Translations under genes and position numbers: made by a program
DNA from: Vulpes vulpes
Lineage: Eukaryota; Chordata; Mammalia; Carnivora; Canidae
Length of the DNA: 64,000 bases
Direction of reading: 5' to 3'
Assembly: GCF_048418805.1 (NCBI RefSeq)
Contig: NC_132784.1
Location: forward strand, 47,377,001-47,441,000
Shown here: positions 50,969-61,940 of the stretch, piece by piece
Numbering within the stretch: the stretch's first letter is position 1
Layout of the letters: each line of letters begins with the position of its first letter
The notes under the pieces: model-generated
Told to the model about the DNA's origin: nothing
Seen by the model: only the letters and a program-made list of their open reading frames with translations
Databases searched by the model: none

Positions 50969-51090
50969 AGAATCCATCTCAAGTTGGGAGAGGCTATGTG
51001 GCCATTACTATACTCGACATCAATGACAACGCCCCCGAATTTGCTATGGAGTATGAAACCACTGTGTGTGAAAATGCCCAGCCAGGGCAG
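50969..51090 (+). CDS. CDH7: CDH7 exon: EC4/EC5 junction
   Basis: 122 nt, phase 1 to phase 0, between acceptor CTCCTTATTAG and donor GTAAGA. It codes visible residues 388-428: QNPSQVGRGYVAITILDIND, then NAPEFAMEYETTVCENAQPGQ. DINDNAP is the EC4/EC5 calcium linker. VCEN gives the first of the conserved EC5 cysteines. From memory, human CDH7 has Asp where this sequence has Glu in AMEYE; that difference is conservative and unverified. Confidence 0.95.
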
Positions 51091-51746
51091 GTAAGAGCTT
51101 TCAGCACACCAGGCTCCTAGCTTGTGATTTCTATAAAAATATCCAGCAGCAGTTGCCTTTGAAATTCTTCCAGCTTTAAGATAAAACATAATCAGCATGT
51201 CTCAGCAAAACTAACACTTTGATGTGTGGCATAAACTAATATTGAAGGAATTTTAAAATTCTGGTTTAATTGGGATGATGAAGTTTCTCAAGAAGAAAGG
51301 TAAACATTATAAAAGCCATGGTAAATGGTGGAGGGTTTTGACTCCTTTAAGGAGAAATCTAGCATATTAGACTTGATTGGGCTGTTCCCATTTTACACAA
51401 CAGGGCTTGCATACCTGGAACTTCTAAGAATTAAGTATAGTTTAATCTTGGTGTGATTTGTTCTACTCATTCATATTGTGCGGTATTCTGTGATGGGAAC
51501 TGGGCTGGTGCCATCAGTTGGTACAGCTTATTTCTCAGGTTCACAAAAGTAAATGCAAACATGAGTTTTCAAAGGGACATGATTTGTTTTTCAGAGCTCT
51601 TTTTAGATTGGGTTCGTGTTAGTACATCTGGTCCTTCCTCCTAGGTAGATGATATTTATTTTAAGCTATAAAATTGCTCTGTCCTGTCACACAAAACATA
51701 GCAGAGCACAGCAACATGCTTTCATGCTTTAATTCTCCACCTCTAG
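51091..51746 (+). other. CDH7: CDH7 intron (656 bp)
   Basis: Donor GTAAGA at 51091; acceptor CCACCTCTAG ending at 51746 after a reasonable pyrimidine tract (TTAATTCTCCACCTC). It is the smallest visible intron. No repeat or gene was recognised in it. Confidence 0.92.
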
Positions 51747-51864
51747 GTTATCCAGAAGATCAGTGCTGTTGATAAAGATGAGCCATCGAATGGACACCAG
51801 TTTTATTTCAGCTTAACAACTGATGCAACAAATAACCACAACTTTTCATTGAAAGACAACAAAG
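51747..51864 (+). CDS. CDH7: CDH7 exon: EC5, first part
   Basis: 118 nt, phase 0 to phase 1, between acceptor CACCTCTAG and donor GTAAGG. It codes visible residues 429-467: VIQKISAVDKDEPSNGHQF, then YFSLTTDATNNHNFSLKDNK. VDKDEP is the EC5 calcium-site motif, and HNFS holds a second N-glycosylation sequon. The last base G combines with AC of the next exon to give Asp. A perfect short palindrome lies about 90 bp downstream in the intron (reported separately). Confidence 0.95.
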
Positions 51865-51952
51865 GTAAGGTATTATTGTCACCAGTGGAGGCAGCAGGTA
51901 CAGACTCTCTAAACAACTACTTTTTCTTGCTCAGGAATGCTGATTATGGAGA

Positions 51953-51978
51953 TATGTGTGTGTATATACACACACATA
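51953..51978. repeat. 26-bp perfect palindrome of TG/CA repeats
   Basis: The left half TATGTGTGTGTAT (51953-51965) is the exact reverse complement of the right half ATACACACACATA (51966-51978). It begins 88 bases after the end of exon 51747-51864. In RNA it would form a hairpin with a loop in the central TATA. Confidence 0.97.
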
Positions 51979-52492
51979 CACACACATACTAGCAAGGACG
52001 TTAATTAAAGGGCAATGAGCCCCTCAGGTAATTTTTATCTATGGATTTGCTGTCATGAAGCAGCAGCTGCTACTTAAATCATTTCAGGCCTCAATCCAAA
52101 TAGGGAAGAAGCCAGATTCATCTCTCTCTGACTTTTCTTCTAGACCTTTGAGGTCCAGCTAAATGTATTAATAAGGCTATACTACATAGGTATGATTTGA
52201 GACATTAAGAAAATAATTGGTATTTCTAATTTGATTTCAACCTAAATCAACTTGACTTTTTAGTAGTAGTATCGGTTATTCTTTTATTTTTTAACATGAA
52301 AATAGAATTAATCCATGCACATAATTAAAAGACATATTCCTTATGTGAGGAAATATAAAAAGAACAAAAGAATTTCTTGTCATCCTAAATCTCATTTTGA
52401 AGCTTCAAAAGTAAATAAGCAGTCTTACCAGTTCCATAAGTGTCATTATGAACAATTTTGACAAATACCTATAAGTATATTCTGGTTTTGCT

Positions 52493-52495
<3 letters not shown>

Positions 52496-52552
<57 letters not shown>
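52496..52552. repeat. TA/CA compound microsatellite
   Basis: About 20 TA units followed directly by about 8 CA units. Downstream sequence to about 52680 stays AT-rich and includes the 16-base palindrome AATTATATATATAATT. Confidence 0.95.
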
Positions 52553-54750
52553 GACATCCTTATATAATAATTACATTTTATAAATGTATATAGACTGACA
52601 CATAGGCATATATAAATTATCATATATAAATAACATACAATTATATATATAATTATAGACATATAGACAGCATATAGGAAATTATAAGAACTTTTAAAGG
52701 AAGTAGGAGAACCTATCTTTTTTTTTATTTTGAATTTATTCACAGGTGTTTTCATTCAAGGTATTTATTTTTGCAGAAGGGCATTTGCAACTGATATATA
52801 TAGAGAGAGGAGTATTTCTTAACAATACAGGAAATATAATTCATTCAGTTTGAATATGTGAACAAGATTCTAGGGGAAAAAATGTAGAAATAGATTTGCA
52901 AGTCAAACATTGGCTCATCTAAAAAGACTTACTCAGGAGGTGGACGTTATACCATCTTCTTTAGTGCAGAAAATCCAACTTTGACCTCAAAAATTCAGTC
53001 TGAAAATAGGATTTTTCCTGATCTCACTCTCTGCAAATGAGAACACTATCTTGTCCCCTTAGTAATATAAAAGGAAGAGCATTCTCTGTGTGGGTAATCC
53101 CAAACTCTCTGACTTAATCATATTTGGGACAGTTCTCAGCACTTAGATTCATCCAGCACAAATGCAGAGAGGGGGTTTTATGACATTCCCAAGAAGAGTC
53201 TCAATATATCCCCCATGTGTCATCATCCAGTACCACCATGATAGTTGGACAGTACATGCACTAAAATGTATGGATTTATAGGACATCCCCACTGCCACAT
53301 AACAGAAAGATTTCCCTGAGTCAAGCCCAGACCTCCCTAGCATCTATCTTGGAGGAAAACATGTTGAATAAGAGAAGATCAGCTCTTATATTGGCTTCCA
53401 TCAGAGGAATTACATAGAGAACATGATGGATTTTGTGATCTCATTCCTGAGGATAGGGCTGTCTTCCACATACTGGGCATTTGTGCACGTGTGCCTCAAT
53501 TCATTGTGTGTCTGTGTGTGCACACACTCCTTGAAGCCAAGCAGGTTAGATTACAGTTCAACAACTCTGAAAAAAATTGTATGTATCAAATCATGAATAC
53601 ATATAATATCTTAATGATTGGGAGGTAAAGAAATAGACACGTGTGTGATACTATTAAGTGTATAGAAACATAGTGAAAACAATATCCATCAACAACTTCA
53701 TGTACATATTCTTAATGAATACCTCAAATTCATGTCTTAAAATAAGAGATTTGTTTACATAAAAATTTACCAGATGGAACCTGAAAATCAAACAGTTTTC
53801 TTTCTGCTACATCTGTAATTTTGGGTTATATGTTTTCTCCAGTCTCCTGTGAGCTTCCTGTTTTGTGCTATTTGGATGGAATAGATTTCAGCTTGCTCTT
53901 TCATTAGAGCATTGTTAATTCTTGTATGATAAACATTGGGTAAATATCTTTTTAATAGCTTGGAAAGGAGATACATATTAAAGTGCACTAGATGAAACTA
54001 TGATCTCTTTTCCTCATTTATGTTTTTATGGCTGTAAATTTAAAGGATCACATAAATTCTCTAATTAGTTAATTAAGATGTTAGCTGGGTAAATTGCTAG
54101 TAGATAAAAAAATTATTTCTGATATGGAAATCACAGTTATGTGATACAGACTCATTGATCACCGGTAAAAGTTTCATAATTAAATGTTAGATAGAATATT
54201 GAATATAAATTAAATACAAATGACCTATTTTATCACTGACAAATGTTTATGTACATGGGGTTTGGGTAAGGTTATACACCAATTTGGATTTTAAAAACTA
54301 CACAATACTTCCCCTTCTGAATATCGATGTATACTTAGTTCAAAAAAAGCTGGATTGTCTCATTTTGCTTGTTTCTATATTGGGTTTGGATTTGTCAAAG
54401 AGAGATAGATTGGGCTTTTTATTTGTACTATCTGATGACGCTGCAAAAATATTTAACCTGTTAATTTGAATCATCCTCTTTGTGAGTGTATGGTTTGACA
54501 TGTAGAAATAAAAGGGTATTCTCTGTGTAATTTTTACAAAGTTGCAATTAATAAGTGATGAATGACAGTTTTCATATTCAGTTTTACTTTATAGCTCTTC
54601 CCTTTGGTCCTAACTGTAGTATGATGTAAATACATTAAAATGTATTAAAATGAACTCATTTTGGGTAATAGAGCTAACAAAAAATAGAACTAATAAGACA
54701 CTAAACAGAATGACTTAAATCACATGAATTTGTGTGTGTGTTTTTCTTCT

Positions 54751-54812
54751 AGAAGTTTGTACCTCTTAATCCCCTTCACCTATTTCATCTAGCCCCCCAC
54801 CCCCTTAAATCA
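54751..54812 (-). mobile_element. Short LINE-1 3'-end fragment just upstream of an exon
   Basis: AGAAGTTTGTACCTCTTAAT, CCCCTTCACCTATTTCATCT and AGCCCCCCACCCCC resemble a LINE-1 3' region in reverse complement (consensus words TTTGTACCTCTTAATCCCC and TTCACCTATTTC). It is only about 60 bp long and ends about 54 bases before exon 54866, giving a C-rich stretch near the acceptor. Confidence 0.65.
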
Positions 54813-54865
54813 GATGAAGTTTGGCCCTCAGAAATCTCGTTACACATTTGCTTTCTTTATCCTAG

Positions 54866-55117
54866 ACAACACAGCTTCCATTCTCACCAGGAGAAATGGC
54901 TTCCGGAGACAAGAACAGTCTGTTTATTATCTGCCGATCTTTATCGTGGACAGTGGGTCGCCTTCCCTCAGCAGCACCAACACCCTCACCATCCGTGTCT
55001 GTGACTGCGATGCCGATGGGATAGCCCAGACTTGCAATGCGGAGGCCTATGTCCTCCCTGCCGGCCTCAGCACGGGAGCCCTGATCGCCATACTCGCCTG
55101 TGTCTTGACATTACTGG
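54866..55117 (+). CDS. CDH7: CDH7 exon: EC5 end and start of transmembrane helix
   Basis: 252 nt, phase 1 to phase 1, between acceptor TTTATCCTAG and donor GTAGGT. It codes visible residues 468-551. It runs DNTASILTRRNGFRRQEQSV, YYLPIFIVDSGSPSLSSTNT, LTIRVCDCDADG, TCNAEAYVLPAG and GLSTGALIAILACVLTLL. The CDC pair and the TCN cysteine, with VCEN two exons earlier, make the four conserved cysteines of membrane-proximal EC5. The hydrophobic run 534-551 is the first part of the membrane helix; the rest and the cytoplasmic juxtamembrane and catenin-binding regions belong to a 3' exon beyond 64000. The donor is somewhat off consensus. Without splicing, the frame stays open for 44 more residues to a TAA at 55249-55251. 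Confidence 0.95.
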
Positions 55118-55939
55118 GTAGGTACTATTTTTCAAGGCTTGTGCTGCAAGAGCCGTCACACCAACCATATATCGTGACTTTTTTCTTTTGCCATCAGCAC
55201 CTTTCTGAGAACATATGCAAATGTTCTGTTCAATGGTGTTTTGTTCCATAAGCAACCCATGGTCGTTGGCCACACTTTCCAATGGCATATTTAAAATACA
55301 ACTCAGAAAAAAAAAAATATATATATATATCAGTTTCATTTTTAAAGCAGCGGTGAAGTTAAATGACTGTTTAAAATTGTTTTTTCTTCTCAAATTTACC
55401 ACATCCCAGCTGTTTGTTTTAAGATACCCTACAGAGGAGATATATTAGCCCAGAATCTTTTCTGAGTTGTTTTGATAATGTGATTACTTCGGAAATGACG
55501 GCTTTATATCCCTCCTCTTTTCAGAGAAGAGTTAAGGTAGATTTTTAAGTTATTCACAGATTTGAAAAGATTTCAATTTCAGCAATTCAAGAATTATAAT
55601 TTCCCAAGAATTAACATATTTAATTATACTCTCCATGATTACTTGCACGTGCATGGTTAAATAAGATTTATAACATATATTAGAATTCCAGTTTTATAAG
55701 AGATTATGCAGTACCCTTTTAAAAATTGGGAGACATCCAACATGGGCATTGGGTAAAGGGTTTATTCCTTAGCTGCATTGTCTTTCATAATACAGCTTCC
55801 TACAGCAAGGACAACAAGCATTTAATATTACATCTGAGACTGTTCTGTGTGTTTTCTTGGGGTCTAATATAATTTGTGAACCCATTTATAATATATTTTT
55901 GTTAGGGCAGAATTTGGCAATGTGAGTCATCATTGTGTA

Positions 55940-56150
55940 ATGTTTAAAAACAAGATTTATGGAGTTAGGTAAACCTAGCTTTTATTATTGCTCCCAGCAT
56001 ACACTAGTTTTTCACCAGGGGAACATTACAAAGCTGGCTTCTTAATATAGAAGGGGAAAATAATAGAACTAGACTGTAAGGTGGTTGTAAAAATTAAATG
56101 AGATAATCATGTTCTTACTATATACTGAACATACAATAACTTTTAAGTGT
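55940..56150 (+). mobile_element. Probable MIR remnant, sense
   Basis: ATGGAGTTAGGTAAACCTAG, AAGGGGAAAATAATAGAACTA and AAATTAAATGAGATAATCAT recall the central and 3' part of MIR (AAATGGGAATAATAATAGTACC and AGGATTAAATGAGATAAT). Divergence is high, and edges are uncertain. Confidence 0.45.
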
Positions 56151-56750
56151 TATTGATGAAGTGAGCTCTCAACCTATTAACCATCTAAGACCTAGTTACT
56201 AATACCCTGTAAGTCATTCCATACAAATGAAATTACTGTCTTCAATAACTTCAGCTAACCAAATAAATCTAGAAAGAAGAAAAAATTTTTTTTTCAAATA
56301 GCTTCACATAGGTGGCAGAAAGTCTCAGAAATTCATTAGAAATAGTAATTCCCAGCTAAAGCCTGATTAAAGTAGAATACAAAGGACTAGAGTAAATTTA
56401 GGAAAAGGTGGAACCAGTACAAAGGTAGTTAGTATATGGATGACTCTTTTTGAACTTAACTTCACCAGTTTATCACGGACAGTTTAGATTACATCATACT
56501 TCAAAAGAGTAAGATAAAATTGTATTCTCCAGAATTTAATCATACCCAAGAGCTAATTACCTTTTATTTGTTTTTTAATGCTATCAATCTAATGAAACCT
56601 ATTTCATTGTTAGAATATACTTTTACCTTTGACCAAGGGCTTCCTTGAAAGTTAGGTTGCTTGATGGATGTAATTAGTTAAGAATCATTACCTAGCTGTC
56701 GCCAGAAATAAGTGAAATAGAGTTTTATTAGATTACATTCTTGCATATGA

Positions 56751-56786
56751 TATGTGTATGTGTATGTATGTGTATGTGTGTGTTTG
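56751..56786. repeat. GTAT/GT microsatellite
   Basis: TATGTGTATGTGTATGTATG followed by TGTATGTGTGTGTTTG: an imperfect mixed repeat. Confidence 0.88.
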
Positions 56787-58170
56787 TACATATATCTCAA
56801 GGTAAGATTATAGCTTTTGTGGATTTCATAAAAATTTAGTAAAATTTGAGCGTTTTCCTTTAAAAGATACCAAAGTAGGAATACCTGTTCCACTTTTTAG
56901 GATAAGGTGTTTATGTCATATATTTTACTCATTTTTTAAAGTTTCCCCAAGTCTATAAAAATATAAGTCAAAACAGCCTATTTTACCGAAATTCATTTGG
57001 GAACCATTGGCTTTTATTTCTCTGTAAGGATGTGGCTCAGTAATCAGTAGGTTCAAATACTGGTATTTCTGTTTAGAATTGAATTTAGTCTTTTTTACTG
57101 AGTCTTTAGAAGCAGATGATTTGGACTTTTCCTATTCTTTTGGTTCTGTCTCCTCAATCACAGACTCTGGGTTTTCACACAACATGTACCAAAGCCAACA
57201 TGACTGAGTATTTGGGTGGGGGAGGTGTGGATGAGATGCGCAGCCCAGCATGAATCATGACTTCTAGTGCACAAGTGACTCGCATTTTACACCTCAAGAA
57301 GCAAGGTGAATTTTATTTTGTGACACTAGATACCAGGATTTGGAACTCAACCTTTTTATACTTCTGAATAAATATTGCTAAGGAGAAAAAAAAAGTGAAG
57401 GGTAGAAATAGGGAAGAACTCCTTGAGATCTAGTTCAGTCTAAGGATGAAATCTAAGCACCTGGGCTTTCCACCCTTAAGAAAAGGTGCTTCTCTGTATG
57501 CCAAGTTTGTGTGCCAGTGATGTTTCAAATTAAAGCTCTTTGTAAGATGAGAGAAAGGGATGCGTTGAAGTTTCCAGAGTATTCATCGTAGAAGGCATCT
57601 TTGAAATCAGTTTTAACCTAAACTTTCAGAGGGGGAAAATGAAATACAGTTAGGTTCAAGGATTTCAGAAGTTCATATAACAAGCTAATAATGGCCATTA
57701 GGCCATCAGATTCTAGGACACCGTATGGTCAATCACTGCTTTTGGATGAAACTATAAAGGAAATATACCTTGAAAATATTTTTTTGAAAAACTGTTCACC
57801 TTCAGTCTTTCCTAAAAATTGGAAAGTCATGTTGTCTGAAGTTGGTTGTGTTGACTTCATGTTTGTGTCCTTCTAACTTGATGGGTAAACTCTTTCCTGA
57901 GCTTTCTCCCATCCCAACTTTGTTCTCACCCTTTGTAATTTATTTGTATCTGAATTCCTAAATGAAAGAGATGATCCAAAAATTAGAGCCTGAAGTTTCC
58001 TTTACTTACACAGAATACAACTTGAATGGGAGAGATTATGGTCATATTCACAGTTAATGAGAAAGTTATCAATCAGATGCAATTATTTTATAAGTAGAAA
58101 CATTTCATCAATATGGGGCAAGAAACTTTAATATTCTAATGTTTTCCTAAATATTTTGCCACAATACCAG

Positions 58171-58369
58171 TTTTTAAAGATTTCATTCATTTACCGAGAG
58201 AGAGTGTACACAGAAACAGGGGGAGAGGCAGAGGGGGAAAGAGAATTTTAAGCAGGTCCTATGCTCAGTGCAGGGCCCAACGTGTGTCTCCGTCTCACAG
58301 CTCTAAGATCATGACCTGAGCCAAAATGAAGAGTCAGATGCTTAATAGACTGTGCCACCCAGGGGCCCC
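58171..58369 (-). mobile_element. Old carnivore SINE, antisense
   Basis: TTTTTAAAGATTTCATTCAT and GAGAGAGAG at the left; AAGATCATGACCTGAGCC and GTGCCACCCAGGGGCCCC at the right, the reverse complement of an older carnivore SINE. Diverged target duplications CAATACCAGTTTT (58162-58174) and CAACACCATTTTT (58374-58386) match at 11 of 13. Confidence 0.88.
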
Positions 58370-58477
58370 ACCCCAACACCATTTTTGTTATGCATTGTTA
58401 CCATAGTTGTTCATAATTGTTGACGTATATGGTAATTTTTCAACCAAGCTTAAAGCACTTCAGAAAAAAACAAATTT

Positions 58478-58625
58478 GGGGCATTTGGGTGGCTCAATAG
58501 TTAAATGTCATGATCTCCAAGTACTGGGATTGAGCCCCATCGGGCTCCCTTTGCCCCCCAGCCTTGTGTGCACGATCTCTCTCTCTCTCTCAATGAAATG
58601 TATACATATAATATTTTAAGAAAAA
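58478..58625 (+). mobile_element. Old carnivore SINE, sense
   Basis: GGGGCATTTGGGTGGCTCAA, GTCATGATCTCCAAGTACTG, GGGATTGAGCCCCATCGGGC, a CT run and an A-rich tail. The body is diverged. Flanks AAAAACAAATTT and AAGAAAAATTTA may be a degraded target duplication. It lies 108 bp after the antisense SINE at 58171-58369. Confidence 0.85.
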
Positions 58626-59218
58626 AAGAAAAATTTATGAATGATTGCCACTAAATTATTACTTCAGTGGATTTTGAAAAAATGAACAGAAAGAATTTCA
58701 ATTGTTTTAAAATACAGTTTCAGTATTAAATGTTGCACATCTATCCAGAGAATATTGTAGCTATTTTCTTTGTTAGACTGCACAGGTAGTTTCTTTGTTA
58801 GCCTTTGCATTTTCCTGAACGCTAAAATTGTCACTGAATTTACTATGTTGTTTTGTTTTTCCATAGTTGGACCTTTAAGCCCAAGTAATTGAAGTCCTAT
58901 AACGTCCCCTCTAGCTCCTCGCGCTTTAGCCATGATTGGGACTAATTAGACTGGCCCAGCTTCAGGTTTAATAAGACATTTGTGGAAACCACTGTTTACT
59001 ACATGGAATTGGAAAGCTTTTTCAGTGGGTCCAGGATGGCCAGCTTGACATTACCTGTCATGCATCTTTCACTTTTCTTTCTTGATCTATGGAGTGCTGA
59101 ACCATATTTGTTCCTCTGTTACTGTGGCAACTCATGATTTTGTTCAACAGGAAAGTATTTTCCTAGTTTTGTAAGTCATAGTATTACCTAAGTAAAAAAA
59201 ACAAAAAAACAAAAACAA

Positions 59219-59221
<3 letters not shown>

Positions 59222-59264
<43 letters not shown>
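59222..59264. repeat. GT microsatellite, about 21 units
   Basis: The longest uninterrupted GT run in the window, preceded by an A-rich stretch with AAAAAACAAAAAAACAAAAA. It is probably polymorphic. Confidence 0.97.
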
Positions 59265-59267
<3 letters not shown>

Positions 59268-59454
59268 ATTGCGGAGAACAATATGATAGCACTATGTAAA
59301 AGATTGATCCTCCATCATAATCTATAATGATAGAACATATTTGATATAGCAGTCCTAGTGATAATAAAGGACAGAAGTGGCTAATTTATGGTGGCACCTG
59401 TGTTTGTCTTTCAAACAAGTGCAAGCATTGTAAAAAAAAAAAAAAGAATTACAT

Positions 59455-59625
59455 TTAATTAGCTCATACTAAGTGAGCATGGTCTAATTTAATTCTCATA
59501 ACACATTTCCGAGGCAGGTACTAGCAAATAGTATTACGCCCACTTTTTATATGAGAAAACTGTAAATTAGAGGAACATGCACAGAGTTATAAGGTGTCAC
59601 AGCCAGGATCCAAACACAGCCAAGA
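59455..59625 (-). mobile_element. MIR element, antisense
   Basis: TTTAATTCTCATAACACATT, GAGGCAGGTACTAGCAAATA, CCCACTTTTTATATGAGAAA, ACTGTAAATTAGAGGAACAT and GTCACAGCCAGGATCCAAAC match the MIR reverse-complement order (GAGGTAGGTACTATTATTATCCCCATTTTACAGATGAGGAAAC and CAGAGCCGGGATTCGAACC, in part). Confidence 0.8.
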
Positions 59626-60559
59626 CTGCCTTGTGGATGTCCTTGATAAGGTTTTTTTCCCTACATGTTTTCCAATATGACAGAGTTGTGTGTCTCTGGG
59701 AAATCCCTGTGGGCAAGATCTGTGGGTATCTCAGTCCAGGTACTGCCAAATTAGAGCTAGCAGAATCTTTGATCTGCTTTACAGAGCAGCTTTAACACTT
59801 TTTTGGTGAACTCTGAGTGTCTAATTTATAGGATCCTCCAATTACTTCCAACCTTGAGAAAACACATCAAGAATTGTATATGATAAATTTGAGATTATAC
59901 TTCATCACAACCAAAATATATAGTGTACCAATTGTCTTTGTACACACAATATTCATTGTACGTAGGTCAGTTTTATGTCTGTCTCGATACTCAAGTCATT
60001 CTAACTCGCACATTTAATGGAGAGGAATTCTGTGATACTTTTTTTTGGGGGGGGGTAAGCGGAAGCTCAGTTTGGGTTGTAATGTATGCTTCCCTGTTTT
60101 CGAGACATGGAAAGCAGCCATCTCTTAGGTGCAGATGATTTGCAGATCTCTAGATAGGCACCTTCATCATTCTAACGGACTGCTGGCGTTAGAAATTTGA
60201 ATAGAATTATTAAATCCTGAACAATTTTCCTAGATCCCTAGCTCACCTCCTGATATAGTCTCTACTTCCATGCTTTTTGAGGGGGAATCAGTCAGCCTTG
60301 ATTCTTCTCTTTCGTCTCCCACAGCCAATCAGTCTCCCCAAAAATATGAATTTTACTTTGTTGAATCTATGCTTTTCTGACCCTTGATGCTGCACCTGAT
60401 TTTGCCCCAGGTCTACAGTCGCCCTCCTGAATAATGACAGTCACCCGGCTCTACCAGGTCCAATCCACCTGCATCACAGGCAGAGTAAGCTTTTGCAAAG
60501 CAGATGTGACTATGACACACACCAGCTTAAAATAAGATTGCCATAGCTCCAAACTGTCC

Positions 60560-60930
60560 ACAGATGAAAATCACAGGCTTTCTATGACCTAACTGCTCCC
60601 TCCCATTTCCATCTTCAGCCAAATTATGGAGCTGCTCTTTCTCAGACTCATCCTGCTTTGTCTTACCTGCTCTTACCTGCGTTGCTTCTTCTGTCTGGAA
60701 CAACTTTCCCTCTTTTTGCTTTGGCAGAGTCCAGGTTGAGTGCCGTTCTGCATGCCCCATAGCACTTTGTATATCCCAGAGCATCCTTTATGGCTGTATC
60801 ATTAGTTTGTCTCTTTGTCTATCTGCTCCAGTAGACTCTGCTTGCAGAGGCTGAGTATTATTTTATTATGTCTGTAGCACCTCATAAGATGCTGATATGC
60901 CATGTAGAGGGCATGTCCTATCTGCATGCT
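60560..60930 (+). mobile_element. Probable L2 segment, sense
   Basis: Words such as CTTTCTATGACCTAACTGCT, TTCTGTCTGGAACAACTTTC and CAGTAGACTCTGCTTGCAGA resemble L2 (CCTGGAACGCTCTTCCC; TAGACTGTGAGCTCC). The match is from memory and loose; the edges are guesses. Confidence 0.4.
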
Positions 60931-61489
60931 GAATGAGACCATGAATAATTTGAATGTATTCATTAGTGGAAAAGAATGTTTTATTTTATTTTTGTCTTAG
61001 CCATAACTAGTATCTTCATTGGACCCAGATTTTCCCATTTCTTAAGATTATATGATTTGGGAGCATTTTATCTGAAATCCAGCCTCTTTATTTTTTCTAT
61101 AAAGTGGATATGGCACACACTTAAAATACTTAAATTACATTTTTGGGTTAATAGCCCTGGAGATCTATAAGGGCTCAAGAAAAAAAATAAATCTGAATGT
61201 ATGATTTTCCGAATCTATCTAAAGATAGAGTAAAAAAAAACTGCAGTAGAGATTTCAAGGATACTGCATTCGTTGTTAAAATTCAGCTTAAATTTTAGTT
61301 AAAAATGCTATAGTTGATATCTAATTTACCTCATTCACATGCTTGGGTTTTATCATATGTAAATCTTCATACTCTGTGACTAAATAATAGAGTGAGTTCA
61401 TAAGTACAAGTTCAAATTCTAGCCTTCTGTTACTGAGGATCTGCATATATCTCTTATTCTACAGCACATAGATCCAGACAAAATGACAA

Positions 61490-61900
61490 GTTGAATTCTC
61501 TCATCCTTAGATCTTAGCTTAGATGTCACTTCCAATGACATCCGTCTTTGATCACCAGACTGCACTAGTACCCCTGTATTTTTCCTATCATTTCACTTTT
61601 TAAAACATAAATTATTGCTTTGCTTGAGACATTTCAGAAGCACCAAATGTACTTATATAAAAATCCAAATGGTTCTCATGGCCCACAAAGCAAGACATGT
61701 TCTGACACCTGCTCACCTCTTGAAGGTATCAGGCTGTCTAATCCTTCACTCATCCTGTAGGAAGAGCCACACAGCTGCCTTTCCATTAGTTTGAAAGATG
61801 CCACCCTGTTACTGAAAGATTCTTCCTGAATCCCTTCACCTGGTGTGCTCACACTACCTTTATGACCAGCTTCAGTGTTACCTTCTCAGAGGGGATGTCT
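61490..61900 (+). mobile_element. Probable L2 segment(s), sense
   Basis: TTAGATGTCACTTCCAATGA, CTTTGATCACCAGACTGCAC and ACAAAGCAAGACATGTTCTG loosely follow the L2 consensus (TCACTTCCTCAGAGAGGCCTTCCCTGACCACC; AAGGCCCTACATGATCTGG). There may be two pieces. The antisense LINE-1 begins just after, at 61941. Confidence 0.4.
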
Positions 61901-61940
61901 TACCTACCGATTAAACATTATTCACAACCACGATTCTTTG

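Larger units (their letters stand above)
51865..54865 (+). other. CDH7: CDH7 intron (3.0 kb)
   Basis: Donor GTAAGG at 51865; acceptor TTTATCCTAG ending at 54865. It contains a perfect palindrome at 51953-51978, a TA/CA microsatellite at 52496-52552 followed by AT-rich palindromic words to about 52680, and a short antisense LINE-1 3'-end fragment at 54751-54812, only about 54 bases before the exon. Confidence 0.9.
8813..55117 (+). other. CDH7: CDH7 gene, visible internal part (nine coding exons)
   Basis: Type II classical cadherin: a single-pass membrane protein for calcium-dependent, mainly homophilic cell adhesion, linked inside the cell to p120/beta-catenin. Nine exons of 295, 120, 168, 188, 254, 137, 122, 118 and 252 nt join without a stop into 551 codons plus 1 nt. 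Every junction has GT donor and AG acceptor, and the phases agree. The protein shows cadherin repeats in order: DINDNEP (EC1/EC2), DVNDNPP (EC2/EC3), DVDEPP (EC3/EC4), DINDNAP (EC4/EC5), a cysteine-bearing EC5 and GLSTGALIAILACVLTLL as the start of the membrane helix. From memory of the roughly 785-residue human protein, about 70 N-terminal and 160 C-terminal residues are coded outside the window. CDH7 is preferred over CDH20, 18, 12, 10, 9 and 6 because the EC1 and EC4 segments match CDH7 closely. An alignment would settle this; I expect it to hold. Confidence 0.93.

Noticed and set aside
52496..52680. Dense AT palindromes as a possible origin or matrix attachment site
   Set aside because: Explained by a TA/CA microsatellite and its decayed edge; nothing further supports an origin.
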